Source: Mansonella perstans
Taxonomy: Eukaryota > Nematoda > Chromadorea > Rhabditida > Onchocercidae
Length of the DNA stretch: 64,000 nt
Assembly (NCBI GenBank): GCA_037074765.1
Contig: JBAMDO010000102.1
Coordinates: 124,001-188,000 of the forward strand
Reading direction: 5' to 3'
In this document: one piece after another, positions 37,553 to 48,165 of the stretch
Layout: every line of letters starts with the position of its first letter
How positions within the stretch are numbered: position 1 is the first letter of the stretch
Made by a program: the position numbers and the translations under genes
Notes under the pieces: generated by a model
Told to the model about the DNA's origin: nothing
What the model saw: the letters and a program-made list of their open reading frames with translations, nothing else
Databases searched by the model: none

Positions 37553-38008
37553 AATTCAATACAATCACATCGATTGCGATTGCGATTGTTTCCGCTCCAG
37601 TCAACTTATTACGCAAAATAAAATATTGCATACGGTGCAAAAATGCTGATTCATCAGTTTGATTGAGAATCATAATATGTCATACTTATTTGGTTCATAA
37701 ATTAACGACGCAATAATTAATTACTTTTAGCACTACGCAATTAAATAATCAGAAGTTAAAAGGAAAGATGTAGTAAATGCACAGGATTAATTGATTAATA
37801 AGCATAAACTAATGAATAACATTATGTGAAAAAATATTGCTATTGCATTTTGCTTCCTTTCTGAATATTTCATTTGTGAATCGATTTGAACAATTTTAGA
37901 CTTCTTTGAACTATAAGCATCATAATGGAATAATGACTAACATGCAAATTAAAGTTAAGCATTTAAAGTTAAATGCTTTCAAAATTACTTATGATAAAAT
38001 ATAAAGTG

Positions 38009-38500
38009 ATTAAGTGACAGGCAATATGATTAAATGACCAAAGCAAAATGAGTTTTTATAGATCATTATGGTTTGCTATAACCGCATCTTTGCGATTTTC
38101 GTGTTGAATTGAATTAAAATCAAAATTGTCAGAAATGTATTACCTTGGCATAGTACTGAAGAATAGTTTTCATATGGTATCGAGGAAGCTGAAAGTAATC
38201 ATTTGAAGCAATGCCAATCATTTGAAGTCATTCAAATGCAATAGAATTACTTGTATTATGACGTGATTAAATGACAAGCGACAGGATTAAATGATCAAGG
38301 CAAAGTTAACTTTTATAACTCATTACGATTATGTTTTGATTGGGATGCTTCACGCAATTTCGCGTCTGTTAAATTAAGGACAAGTTGTCAGAAATGGCAT
38401 AATTAATGCTGTAGTATTTAAGAATAATCTTCAAATGGTATTGAGAAAGCTGCAAGTGATCGTTTAGGCAAAGTCAATATCCGTATTACAGTAAAATTAC
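38009..38500. repeat. Two diverged tandem copies of about 240-290 bp
   Basis: Copy 1 (about 38009-38240) and copy 2 (about 38262-38500) share GATTAAATGAC, CAAAG/CAAGGCAAA, TTTTATA..TCATTA, TTGTCAGAAATG, a CATGGTA/CAAATGGTAT block with GAGAAAGCTG or GAGGAAGCTG, and AAGTAATC or AAGTGATC. A third start follows at about 38545. The pattern is consistent but heavily diverged; no coding frame spans it. Confidence 0.65.
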
Positions 38501-38690
38501 TTATTACATAAGTGGTATTATTTAATATTACATAAGTGGTACATAAACGATATGATAAAATAACCAACGCAGGACATACTTTCGTAATACATTATTGTTT
38601 TTCCACAATTAAGTTACTGGAATTTAAGACCTTTTCGTCATTTATCAGCAGCATTGTAAATATAACTGAAACATTAAAAAAATATTTCAC

Positions 38691-38750
38691 CAATGCGCCA
38701 TTTGTTGCGCCATCGTTGAACAATGCGCCATTTGTTGCGCCATCGTTGAG
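38691..38750. repeat. Two near-perfect 30-bp tandem copies
   Basis: The 30 bases at 38691-38720 are repeated at 38721-38750 with one difference at the last base. The unit is unusually GC-rich for this region and contains GCGCCA twice. It lies in an open frame (38536-38754) that then repeats Asn-Ala-Pro-Phe-Val-Ala-Pro-Ser-Leu, but that frame has no other sign of coding. Confidence 0.95.
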
Positions 38751-39069
38751 CTGAAATCACAGTTTTTTTTTCGCTTCTTAATTGAAAAATTATACCAATT
38801 CTAATTGGGATGGTTTTTGAGCGTATAATTTTGACTGTATTTATTGGTGGGCCAGTTCAGATGACAGTGATTCGTTCTGTCATTTTTTGGCATCTATTCC
38901 ACATAGAAATTTAATTGATCAACAGTGAAAAAAAATGCCACGTTACAGTTCTAAAGCAAATAACAGAATGAATTAATATTAAATAAAACTGTGTTAAAAC
39001 GGTTGACATATTTTTTGGTATACAAAACATAAAATTTAATTGTCATTATTAATTTGTTTTTTTAATGAA

Positions 39070-41200
39070 GCTGTGAAAAAATTTTGTCACATGAATGTGA
39101 CATTCCGAAAAATGGCAAAATGAAATGAAAATTAGAAGCGAATCTAATTATCGAAATTTACATATACTCATTTGCTATTTTTCAACAAATACTATTGATC
39201 TGATTACGTTGTGTGATTCAGATGATACAATATATCTCCCTGGTTTTATTGTGCAATCATCATTGCAGTTTGGCTATATGATATTTGTTTCATTACTTTT
39301 AAATCATTCCATTGATTAATTAATAAGGATGTTAGAAGAATATTTCATCTTGTCAATTAATTATCGCATTAATAAATTTGTACTGATAATATCAGATAAG
39401 ATATTTTTACGGATTGTTTAATCATAAAATTTAACACTTATTCTTGCACTCAATTAGTTGAGGATCAGTTATGTCCATAGTTTTATGATTTCAAAGTCGA
39501 TCAAATTTTTTTGAACTAAAATACGCTTTTGCAAAGTTCAAAAGTACGTATTGTTGGATTATTGTGATCAAATAGAATGATGAAATTTTATAAGTGAAAT
39601 TAGAGCGCTGAAAAGGATATGAAGTAATAGAGTGCGGGTGATGTCACAAAGAGATTTCGATGATTATGCAAGGCTACAGTACGAAAGGCGCATAACATTT
39701 ATAAAGTGAAGTGGCAAATATTTACAAAGATTAAGTCAAGTGCCAATCTAACTTGCGTTGATCTCTCCGCAAAACTTACTATATCTCAGTCCATATCTCA
39801 AACTTACCATATTCTCAATACTTAACCTTGTTCCCACACATCTATCAACCTCAACAAATACCCTATTTCTTTGCATTTCCTTAATTTTGCTGTAGTATTT
39901 CCTCGGATTAACGAAGGATGACTTTTCAAAGCGACACTCAAATACTACCGAAGGTAATGGCAGGGACTAATTAGTTAAAATAGATCATATTGCTTATTTA
40001 TTGCACAATTCATTTTTGTCATTGCGTATTTTTTGCGTCATTTATATTTTTGTTTATTCTTACCATTGGAAACTAGTAATACTGTACAATTATAATATTT
40101 TAATAATGTGCAAGTACAATATTCAGATTTTTCGTGAGCAAAGTATTTTAATGTTGTTCATATACAGTAATAATAAATTAATTATAAACGAAAAAAATGA
40201 TTTCAATTTTTTGCGATGATGAATATCTTTGTAAAACTTCTTGTCCCAATTTTTTGTCGATTATTTTCCCCACTTTCTGCTTCGGAATCGGAATATTTCA
40301 TAAAATAAAATACTTTTATAAAGACGGACGTGATTCAGTAGGTAGCACATTACATTTAAGCATAATTCTCGGAAATTTTAGAAGCATGATCACAGAATAG
40401 AAAAATAAACGACTTCGAACAGTTTAAACACAGAAAGAAGTTATCCTTCATGCAGTGAATCCTTCATCTGAGAATATCCTTGACAACTATTAATTCGTTC
40501 TGGAAGTGTGACAAACTATTCAAATTAAAACACAATGTTCATGCTACAAATTTCTATTCAAGAAAGAAACATTTCCACTGCTACAAATTATTTCCGCATT
40601 TCACGACAAGTATTATTAATTTTAGACTCCTAACTACGAAAATTCATTAATCTAAACGAATCATAAGGAAATCCTTGCCCTTCAATTTTGATAAAGAGAA
40701 AAACAATACTTTTTACATCATTTATATTCTAATTAATCTCTTATTGTCCAACATTCCTTTTTTTTTCTTGTCAGAATTCAATGACAAAAACTGATTGATT
40801 TTTTCATGAAGCTATGCAATTAATTTTCACATGAAATTCATAAACCAATTATATAGCATGTACAGTTTATGTTACATTTTCCCGCATGTATTTTTAAATA
40901 TTTGAAATTCACGTGAAAAACAATATGATATTCTGAAAAATGGGAAATGAAATGAAGGAAGCGAGTCATCGTTTATCTAACCATATTCACTTATTATTAT
41001 TCGGTTAATGTCAACAAGCATTATTATTCTTTTTACGATATTTTCATGACACGTTACGTCTCATTGATTTTATTATGTGGTGCTGTTCATAATAATTTTG
41101 CTATATAATATTTGTTTAAATTAAAATTATTTTTAAAATTATTCCACTGATTAATTAATGAGGGTTATCATGCTTGGCAGTATATTTCAGTGTACCAGTT
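39070..41200. repeat. Diverged dispersed repeat pair (39.07-39.36 and 40.92-41.20 kb)
   Basis: Two segments share, in the same order, TGATATTCTGAAAAATGG or GACATTCCGAAAAATGG, AAATGAAATGAA, a CATAT.CTCA/ATTCACTTA block, GCTATATGATATTTGTTT or GCTATATAATATTTGTTT, and ATTCCA.TGATTAATTAAT. About 1.6 kb of unrelated spacer lies between them. Direct orientation, old divergence, no coding. Confidence 0.6.
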
Positions 41201-41900
41201 GCTTACCGCATAAATTATTCTAATACTATAATTAATTAAGATGAAGATTGTGTATTTATTAATTTTATTTAAACTTTTTTTGAAACGATAGAATTAGATA
41301 AATGCAAGAAATAAATTTTTTTCAAAAAAATTTTAGTAAAAAATGTTAGCTACTAAAAATTATTACAATTTTAATTTTTGATATAGATGAAAAAAACTTC
41401 TAATAAATTGCTATTACTTTAAATTACTTATTAATTGTTAAAATTAAAAAATTAAAATTGCCACTATATCAAACTAATTAGAGTCACAATTGTTTAAATT
41501 AATACAAATAATAAGAATAATTTATAATGATTATTTTTTATTTTTACTACCTTTTAATTCATAGTACAAATGTTCCATTGGGTAATTAATGCCTTAGAGG
41601 AAATGAAACTTAGATTGATTTTACATTTTTTAAGTAATAAATAGATAAAATCATTCAATCATTTTCACTTTCTAACATTTCCATCATAAATTTTATCCTT
41701 GAACGAAATGTTGATTGCGCTTAGCGAAATAAATGCATAATAATTTTAATTGATTGATTTGACAAGCTGATATTTATTACATGGAAAGATTTCTCACAAC
41801 CGATTTAGAATAAAGTGGAATTAGGAAAGGTTGGTTATTGGAAGATAAAACTCCACACCTTAACCACAAAAAATAATACATTCCTTTTTTGCATAATTAT
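39361..41900. other. Intergenic spacer
   Basis: Apart from the second copy of the dispersed repeat, no supported feature. Frames at 40001-40400 have no family resemblance and no paired splice sites. Confidence 0.5.
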
Positions 41901-41904
41901 ATAC

Positions 41905-41910
41905 TTTATT
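41905..41910 (-). terminator. AATAAA polyadenylation signal (minus strand)
   Basis: TTTATT on the plus strand gives AATAAA about 30 bases after the stop of the minus-strand gene. A second hexamer (41930-41935) almost abuts the stop. Either could end the transcript. Confidence 0.55.
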
Positions 41911-41938
41911 AATTATCTTTATCGTCACATTTATTCGC

Positions 41939-43201
41939 CTAGAAAATACGACGTCGATAAGTGACAATGTACGGCGAAGCTCGATATCTAGGCCGTAATC
42001 GAGAATATGAAAATGCTAAGAAACGTGAACGTCGTACTCTTTCTCTTCTCCAAGTAACAGCTAAACGTTGTCGTCGCCTTAATCGCAAATGACCGTTTGC
42101 CATCTGATATTCGTCATGCTGAAAAAAAAAAAAAAACAAAAGGATTTGCCATAAAATTTTTTTTTTTAAAAATATGTACAAAAAAACAAATTACTGGTAA
42201 TTATAAGTTTTTTTTTTATCAATAATCAGTATTGTTAATGAAATGATAATTTTCTTTCATGGAATTTATGGCTAATTAATTAGCAAAATTAAATATTAAA
42301 ATTTTCCTTTTTCAAATTTGAATTAGTCATACTTTTTTATTTATTGATAAAAATATATTTTTTTTTTAACTGTCCATCGATTCATAAAAAAGCATGAGAG
42401 TTATTTTTTGGGGATAATTTGGAGAATCGGCCAAAGATTAAGAAGGAATAATTCTTTAGGAATAATTTGAAGATTCAGCTAAAGATTAATAATGTAATGA
42501 TGATTGCTCTGGTGGTGTTTTTTCGCTCTTCAACCCATTTATCGCTTCAAATGAAAGAGCGTGAGGTAAAAATATATGATGGGAAACAGGTGTTGTGCAA
42601 TCTACCAGAAATGCTCATATCAATAAACAAATATTTTGGCGGTAAGGTCAAGTTTTTTTTTTTTTTTTTGTACACTACTATCAGCGAATAAACTCCTTTG
42701 GCCTGCATTCAGGATAGCAAGGAAATATAAAAATGTACAATTGTTGAAATCAAGTTAATTAATTCAATTTAAATTTGTTATTTCAAGTCAGATTAAGTTG
42801 TACTTTAAAAAAAATTTTTTGTATTTCTTTTCTTTCTTGATTCTTGAACAGTAAATGGAAAGTGTGAAAATATGAATTAATTCAGGATGATAATTAATTT
42901 CTTGGGCAAAAAATTTAATCAAATTAAAGGCATTGAAGTTGAAATTTTTAAATTTGGAACACATGATGTGTTGTTTTTGCCTTTTACATATTTTTTTCTG
43001 AAAAAATATTTTTAAATGAAATGCTATTAAAAATTATTAAATAATTAAATAAATGATTCAATAATAACTTACAGTGCCACTATCATTGTAATCGTTCGGC
43101 TCAGATTGCCCATCACCCGTTCCATTTAAAATTAAATTGTTGTAGCATATTGCTTTCATCTCGTAATTCATTATCATCATCATCATTATTAGCAACATCA
43201 T
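41939..43201 (-). CDS. Small Arg-rich protein, possibly secreted, two exons
   Basis: Exon 1 is 43201-43073 and exon 2 is 42118-41939, joined in phase 0 across a 954-bp intron with donor ACT|GTAAGT and a poly-pyrimidine TTTTCAG acceptor. The product is 102 residues. It starts MMLLIMMMMIM, which could be a Met-rich signal segment but derives from an ATC-type repeat, so the start is uncertain. A short neutral/acidic stretch follows (NGTGDGQSEPNDYNDSGT). The C-terminal 50 residues carry about 17 Arg (LRLRRRQRLAVTWRR, RVRRSRF, YRRRIF at the end) with alternating Arg and aromatic residues. A polyadenylation hexamer lies close after the stop. I do not recognise a family. Upstream exons may be missing. 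Confidence 0.5.
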
Positions 43202-43561
43202 CGTTGTTGTTGTCGTTTTTTGGAGTAGACGCGAACAGTAAAAGAAGCCAGTAAAATATTCAATTTAATTTCAAGTATGTGTAATATCCAAGAAATTACA
43301 CCTATTGCAAATTCCAGGAAATTAGTTTTGAAACAAACTTAAAGAGGATTAGCAGGAGTATATGTCCGCTTTGATTTTCAATAAAATGAGATAAATGAAA
43401 TTTGTGGCAACCAGTTTAAATCACCTTTCAAAATTACCATAAAACTTATTATTACATAAAAGTTCCACAATTTTATGCAAATTTTTTTTGCTAACTTTTT
43501 TTTTTTTTTAGAAAACAGAATTTTAGAACAGTAATAACAATCATAATGGTAGTAATATAAC

Positions 43562-43562
43562 A

Positions 43563-43619
<57 letters not shown>

Positions 43620-43680
43620 GTAATAATAATAACAATAATAATAATAGTAATAATAACAATAATAAATAAAAATAATAAAA
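43562..43680. repeat. (TAA)n trinucleotide microsatellite
   Basis: More than 30 TAA/AAT units with a few AGT, AAC and AAA interruptions. The poly-Leu and poly-Tyr frames read from its minus strand are artefacts of the repeat. Confidence 0.97.
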
Positions 43681-44630
43681 ATGGATAACCTGGAATTGCT
43701 AATCTTTCCATTCAATTACTTATATGTGTCTAATTTAGAGAGAACTAATCTAATCATAACTTTTTGAAACTATTTGAAGAGAACTGTAGGATTTCTTGAA
43801 ATTATTCATGGATAGAATATCCCATTAAATGAAAAGAAACGTTCTGAAATTACATAAACAATATTTTAAAGGATAAATAATTGCATAAACAAGAACTATC
43901 AGCTGCTATTTTTATTATACGGTAAAATAAAGTTAAAATCAACCTCGTTTTAAGTTTCCAAAAGGAGTATTGATTCATATTAAAAAAACCTTTGAAATTT
44001 TATCATGAAAGTTTCAACAGCATTAATCAAAGTTGTAGAAAAAAATTTATCAGTAATTACAGCATAAAATACATTATACTAATCAGCTATAAAAAACACA
44101 TCTAATGTAATTTTCGGAATAAAAAAAATAAAATTTAAATATTACTGTGCTTAATTAACAATGCCTTCAGCACTGTGTCTAGTGATTATTTCAATAAAAC
44201 AATAAATATGTTTCGAAAATCTTATCAACAATTATCACTACTGTAATCCTCCTAATTTTTAAGTAATTTCTTGTTTATAAAATAAGTCAATTTTGCTATC
44301 TAAATCCTGATATTCAAGTTTTTTTCCGACGATCTGATGGTATATCAGAGAGCTGATCAACGAATTGATGAAATGATACCATATAAACTGATAATAATTA
44401 TGTCAGATAAGACATTATTAATTTCTTTTGATCAATTCGGGAAATTTCCCTCAATTTTCCATTTTACTTCGATCACAACAAAATGCTTGAGGTAATTTAA
44501 CAAATGTCAAACAATTTAAAATTAATATCATCGAACTTTAAATTTAAATATTTCAATGTTTTAGCAATGTAATGAGTTAAGAGTTATGAATAGGGAATGT
44601 TCATTATCAAAATGGAAAGCTGCAAAATGC
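43681..44630. other. Spacer before the repeat-unit cluster
   Basis: AT-rich DNA without a recognised gene. The cluster of TATA-bearing units begins shortly after it. Confidence 0.5.
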
Positions 44631-44639
44631 AACAGTTAA

Positions 44640-45120
44640 AGTACTGGTCACTCTCTCTGTCTAATGGACATGTTAAGATTGTAAAAAAGATCAGGGACAA
44701 CTTTTTTTATGGCTCAGTGTTTTTTTTTTTTCTACTCAATCTTGATGATCCAAATTAGTCGATCTTACTGAATAAAAATTTTTGGAGGTAATGAAATGGC
44801 GCAATATTACGCCATTTTCTGGCAACGCCCTGAAATCTCTCTTATATAAAGATCTCATCTTTAGTATCCAATTCATTCAATTTATCAAATTATAGAGTCG
44901 TCGAACCACCAGATTCTTCCCCTTGCTTTACCTGCCCGGAATATTCTGGTCGAAAACTGTTCCTAAAACGCCAGACTTTTGCTTGAAATTATATCTGTTC
45001 GGGACACTTTCTCACGGTAAGCTTGAAATCAATCGATTGCTCACCGAAGAAATTGTTCCGTATGGGGTAGTTTCAATTTCTTGTAACTCCAAACTCTGAA
45101 GTAATTAAAAAGATTAGATC
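44640..45120 (+). repeat. Cluster unit A (+)
   Basis: First copy of the unit family. It has a TATA-like TTATATAAAG (about 44842-44851), preceded by a perfect inverted repeat AATGGCG/CGCCATT (44795-44817). It then carries the family's ATTATATCTGTTCGGGACA block and a donor-like CTCACG|GTAAGC (45017). The acceptor region GTATGGGGTAG is altered. No long frame survives, so this is probably a dead copy. Confidence 0.7.
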
Positions 45121-45770
45121 AACTACCGTGGCTGATTGGAGAAATTGTTCCACAAGTAACTGTACTAATTGTAAATCATAATGAATTGCATTTTATTACT
45201 GGATTAAACACTTTCGACATTTCAAATGAAAGTAGTTACATTCAATCTGATTCCCATCATTTCATACTCTACGCAAAGTTATTTGTTCGCGTATCGCAAA
45301 ATTGTTAATTCATTTGCCGATTAATTTTCAAACAATTTACAATTAGTTCAGAAACTTTAATGAAATAGCGAATCAATTAAAATTAGAATTCTTAGGAGTT
45401 TGTCAATCAAATATTTTTTTTAAAAATAAAAAATTGTAAGGCACCAAAAGATCAAAAATCAAGCTTATAAAAGTAGATATGGTTCTGTTAGTGCAGTTAA
45501 AACTGCTAATAATTTATATCCTTAATTGATGTTATAACAACGTATGAGTTGTCATAAAGATATTTACAAATACTTAGATCTTTCTCTCTCTCTCTCTCTA
45601 ATGGACAGGTTAGTACCATGATATTTTCCTTATCGCTTAATGTGTCTTTCTTATTTGCTGCGATATCCACAAAGTGTAGATCTGACCTAATGTTAATTTT
45701 TGAAAAGTTGACCTAATGAAAGTTTTTGGAGGCAAAGCGCAATTTTTCTTAAGTAACGCCCTCAAATCCC

Positions 45771-45780
45771 TCTATAAAAG
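45771..45780 (+). promoter_or_regulatory. TATA box of unit B
   Basis: TCTATAAAAG, identical to the box of unit D and nearly so to those of units F, H, I and J. It lies about 75 bp before the first usable ATG. Its conservation within otherwise diverged copies supports a real promoter. Confidence 0.6.
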
Positions 45781-45852
45781 GATCTTCTCTCTGATACCCA
45801 AGTCATTCTGTTAGCGAATATTCCTAATCGTGGGTTTTTGAAGCTCCAGGAG

Positions 45853-46270
45853 ATGGCTGTGATATCTTGTGTGATCGTTCTATATCACAGCTCAATGCAG
45901 CCCTCTGCACTTGAGCAGTGCCCGAGATATTCTGGTCGGTACTACTCATTAGTTCCATTAGTTTTGCATCCTGGGAGCCCTAGTAGCAGCAGCAGCATCA
46001 GTTGTGATATGTTGTCTGATCGTTGCTCATATTACAATGTCGATGCCGCCATCCTGCACTTGTGCCATGCCCGGGATATTCTGGTTGAAACTGTTTCTGA
46101 ATTCGAAACCGTGTTTGAAAGTATGCCTATTCCGGATAATCTCTCACGGTGAACTTGAGAGCAATGGATTGCTCACCGGAGACATTGTCCCATATAGGTA
46201 TACTACCATTCGTATCTGCACTTCCAACTCCAAACTTCAAAGTAATCAGAGATTAGATCGACGAACATAA
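45853..46270 (+). CDS. Putative 122-residue protein of the cluster family
   Basis: Exons 45853-46148 and 46198-46270 join in frame across the 49-bp intron (SR|Y junction). The protein begins MAVISCVIVLYHSS, a weak hydrophobic start. It contains HPGSPSSSSSISCDMLSDRC and YYNVDAAILHLCHARDIL, then ETVSEFETVFESMPIPDNLS, and ends with LQSNQRLDRRT. Without splicing the frame stops right at the donor, so the intron lengthens the product, which favours real splicing. Other copies can also continue through the same junction, but in differing frames. No family is recognised; it may be a young or decaying lineage-specific gene, or non-coding. Confidence 0.35.
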
Positions 46271-47640
46271 TAATTATTCATAGTTATTTGTTTTCGAATG
46301 CCTTATGAAGAAAAACGATGCATCTGGCCAATGTTGGCTTCGATATTTCTTCAAATTCCATCAACCTAACTCATTTGATGCAGTAAATATTTTTCAATCA
46401 GCATTTGTGATATGAAAAAATTGATTTTGTGGAGTGCAAATGATAACGGACTAGACATTAGAGAAAAATTAAATTAAAAATGTAAATAAATTTAAGTTTC
46501 TTTTTTTTGAGGAACTAATCGCTGTTAATATTTTACAACTTACAGAGAATGAGATGGTCGGTGGGAGTAGTGAAAGTAAAAGGCTATAAAAGCATATTGC
46601 ACTTGCAACGGATTAGTCTACTCAGTGATCATTTTTATGTTGCCATATTGCCGTTGGCCTCATTTCATCTATAAGCGTCATCAACATCGCACCTTTTATG
46701 CAACCCTACAAATCATTCTATAAAAATACCCGATTTCTGGTATTCAACTAACATTTGCAGTAACTGGGATATATTGCGCAATTTTATATTTACAGGCGCA
46801 TATGTATGACAAGCTGAAATCGTACTGTATCGCAGCATATCGATTCACTCGATTATTTTTTTTACAATATTATTGCTTGCAATACTAAAAATCTTGTTAT
46901 AAGCATAGTCATAATTTATATCATGCATGAAATGTTCATTAAAACGCTTATGAAATGTTCATTAAAAAACTGGTTTCTTTTAGAAGTACAAATATAGAAC
47001 ACGCAAATTGCTTTCTCATACCATCTATTTTCATGAATTGCTGCTGCCATAAAGGATAGTACTCCACAGTTGCGCTTGAAATTTATGCAATGCCCACTGG
47101 GACTACTATTCTTTTTAGCAGTAGCATCATCAATCAAGCTTATCGCCAAGTTTTACCATAATGTTTCATCTGTAAGATTTCTCAGGTTAAAAATGTCAGC
47201 TAGATCTAGATAAAGAAAATTAAAAACAATAAAATTGTCATGAAATGGCATTATGCTGAATAAAGGTCTGAATAAGACAGATTACAATTCTAAATGTAAA
47301 ATTCTTGATCGAATCTTTGGTGTTTCAAAAATTAGAAATTATAACCCATTTCATCAGTTTTATTCTCATTATTAATTCAAATTTTTCGAAAGTACTTCGA
47401 TTATCACAATCGTATTTTATTAAATTGTCACATGAACCAAAGTTTATAGTTGGAAAAGTGACAAATCTAAGCAATATTCCGATAATGTCATAAACATTCT
47501 GATAACGTCGTTCCGATTTTTTTTTTGTTTTCTGGAATAGAACCTATCAAAGCTCTTCTCTTTGCTATATCAGTCTTAAGTTTTCCCAAATATTTACTGC
47601 ATGTTTATTGCATATGAGTTATTCAACTATTGCATTCCAG
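46271..47640. other. Spacer between units B and C
   Basis: No gene is supported. A minus-strand frame at 47149-46916 has ordinary-looking composition but no paired splice sites and no recognised motif. The segment at about 46540-46780 (IR-rich, with a short GGTCGGTGGGAG block) was not matched to other units. Confidence 0.4.
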
Positions 47641-48165
47641 GTAAAGCAAGTAATAGATCAATAACTTTTAGGATTGATATAATATTGTTTTCATTATTCC
47701 ATTTACTTCATGGAGAGCAATGATTGGTTGAGAAAAATGTTAACATTAAAGGATTCATTCCACTTGATGATCCATTGATCCAATTGATCAATAGACGGAT
47801 CCAGTGCAAGCGCAATATTGCACCGATTTTCTGGAAAAGTCCTCCAACTCATCTTTGAAAGATCCTATCTCTAGTGTCCAAATCATACGACCGCAAAAGT
47901 ATAACTCTTATGCACTACTTAATTTACCGAAATCTTGAATACTGGCGGAGTTACAACTCTCTTTCATTACTTCTGAGTCCTGGAAAGCCTCAAATAAACG
48001 GGCGGCTGTATCGGCTGTGATATGTTGTGTGATCGTTGCTCACATTATAGCCACGATGCAGTGTGCTGCACTTGTGCTATGCACGGGATGTCCCTAAAGG
48101 TTGTGTTCGGGTAATCTCTCACGGTAAGTTTGAAATTAATCGAATGCTCACTGCGTAAAGGAACA
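47640..48165 (+). repeat. Cluster unit C (+), degenerate
   Basis: It carries the upstream block of the family (ATTCCAGGTAAAGCAAG, TTATTCCATTTACTTCATGGAGAGC, TTGATCCAATTGATCAATAG), but the TATA position reads TTTGAAAGATCC. It then shows GGCTGTGATATGTTGTGTGATC and CTCACG|GTAAGT (48121). A large part of exon 1 is deleted and the acceptor side is missing. Confidence 0.65.

Larger units (their letters stand above)
45580..46270 (+). repeat. Cluster unit B (+), best-preserved coding copy
   Basis: It has TATA box TCTATAAAAG at 45771-45780, preceded by AACGCCCTCAAATCCC. The 49-bp intron-like segment is 46149-46197 (CACG|GTGAAC ... CATATAG|GTA). Within exon 1 the family's core block occurs twice (about 45857-45940 and 46000-46086), an internal duplication not seen in other units. 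The CT microsatellite at 45580-45600 marks the left side. Confidence 0.75.

Noticed and set aside
43378..43715. Minus-strand poly-Leu and poly-Tyr open frames
   Set aside because: They are translations of the TAA microsatellite and carry no other signal.
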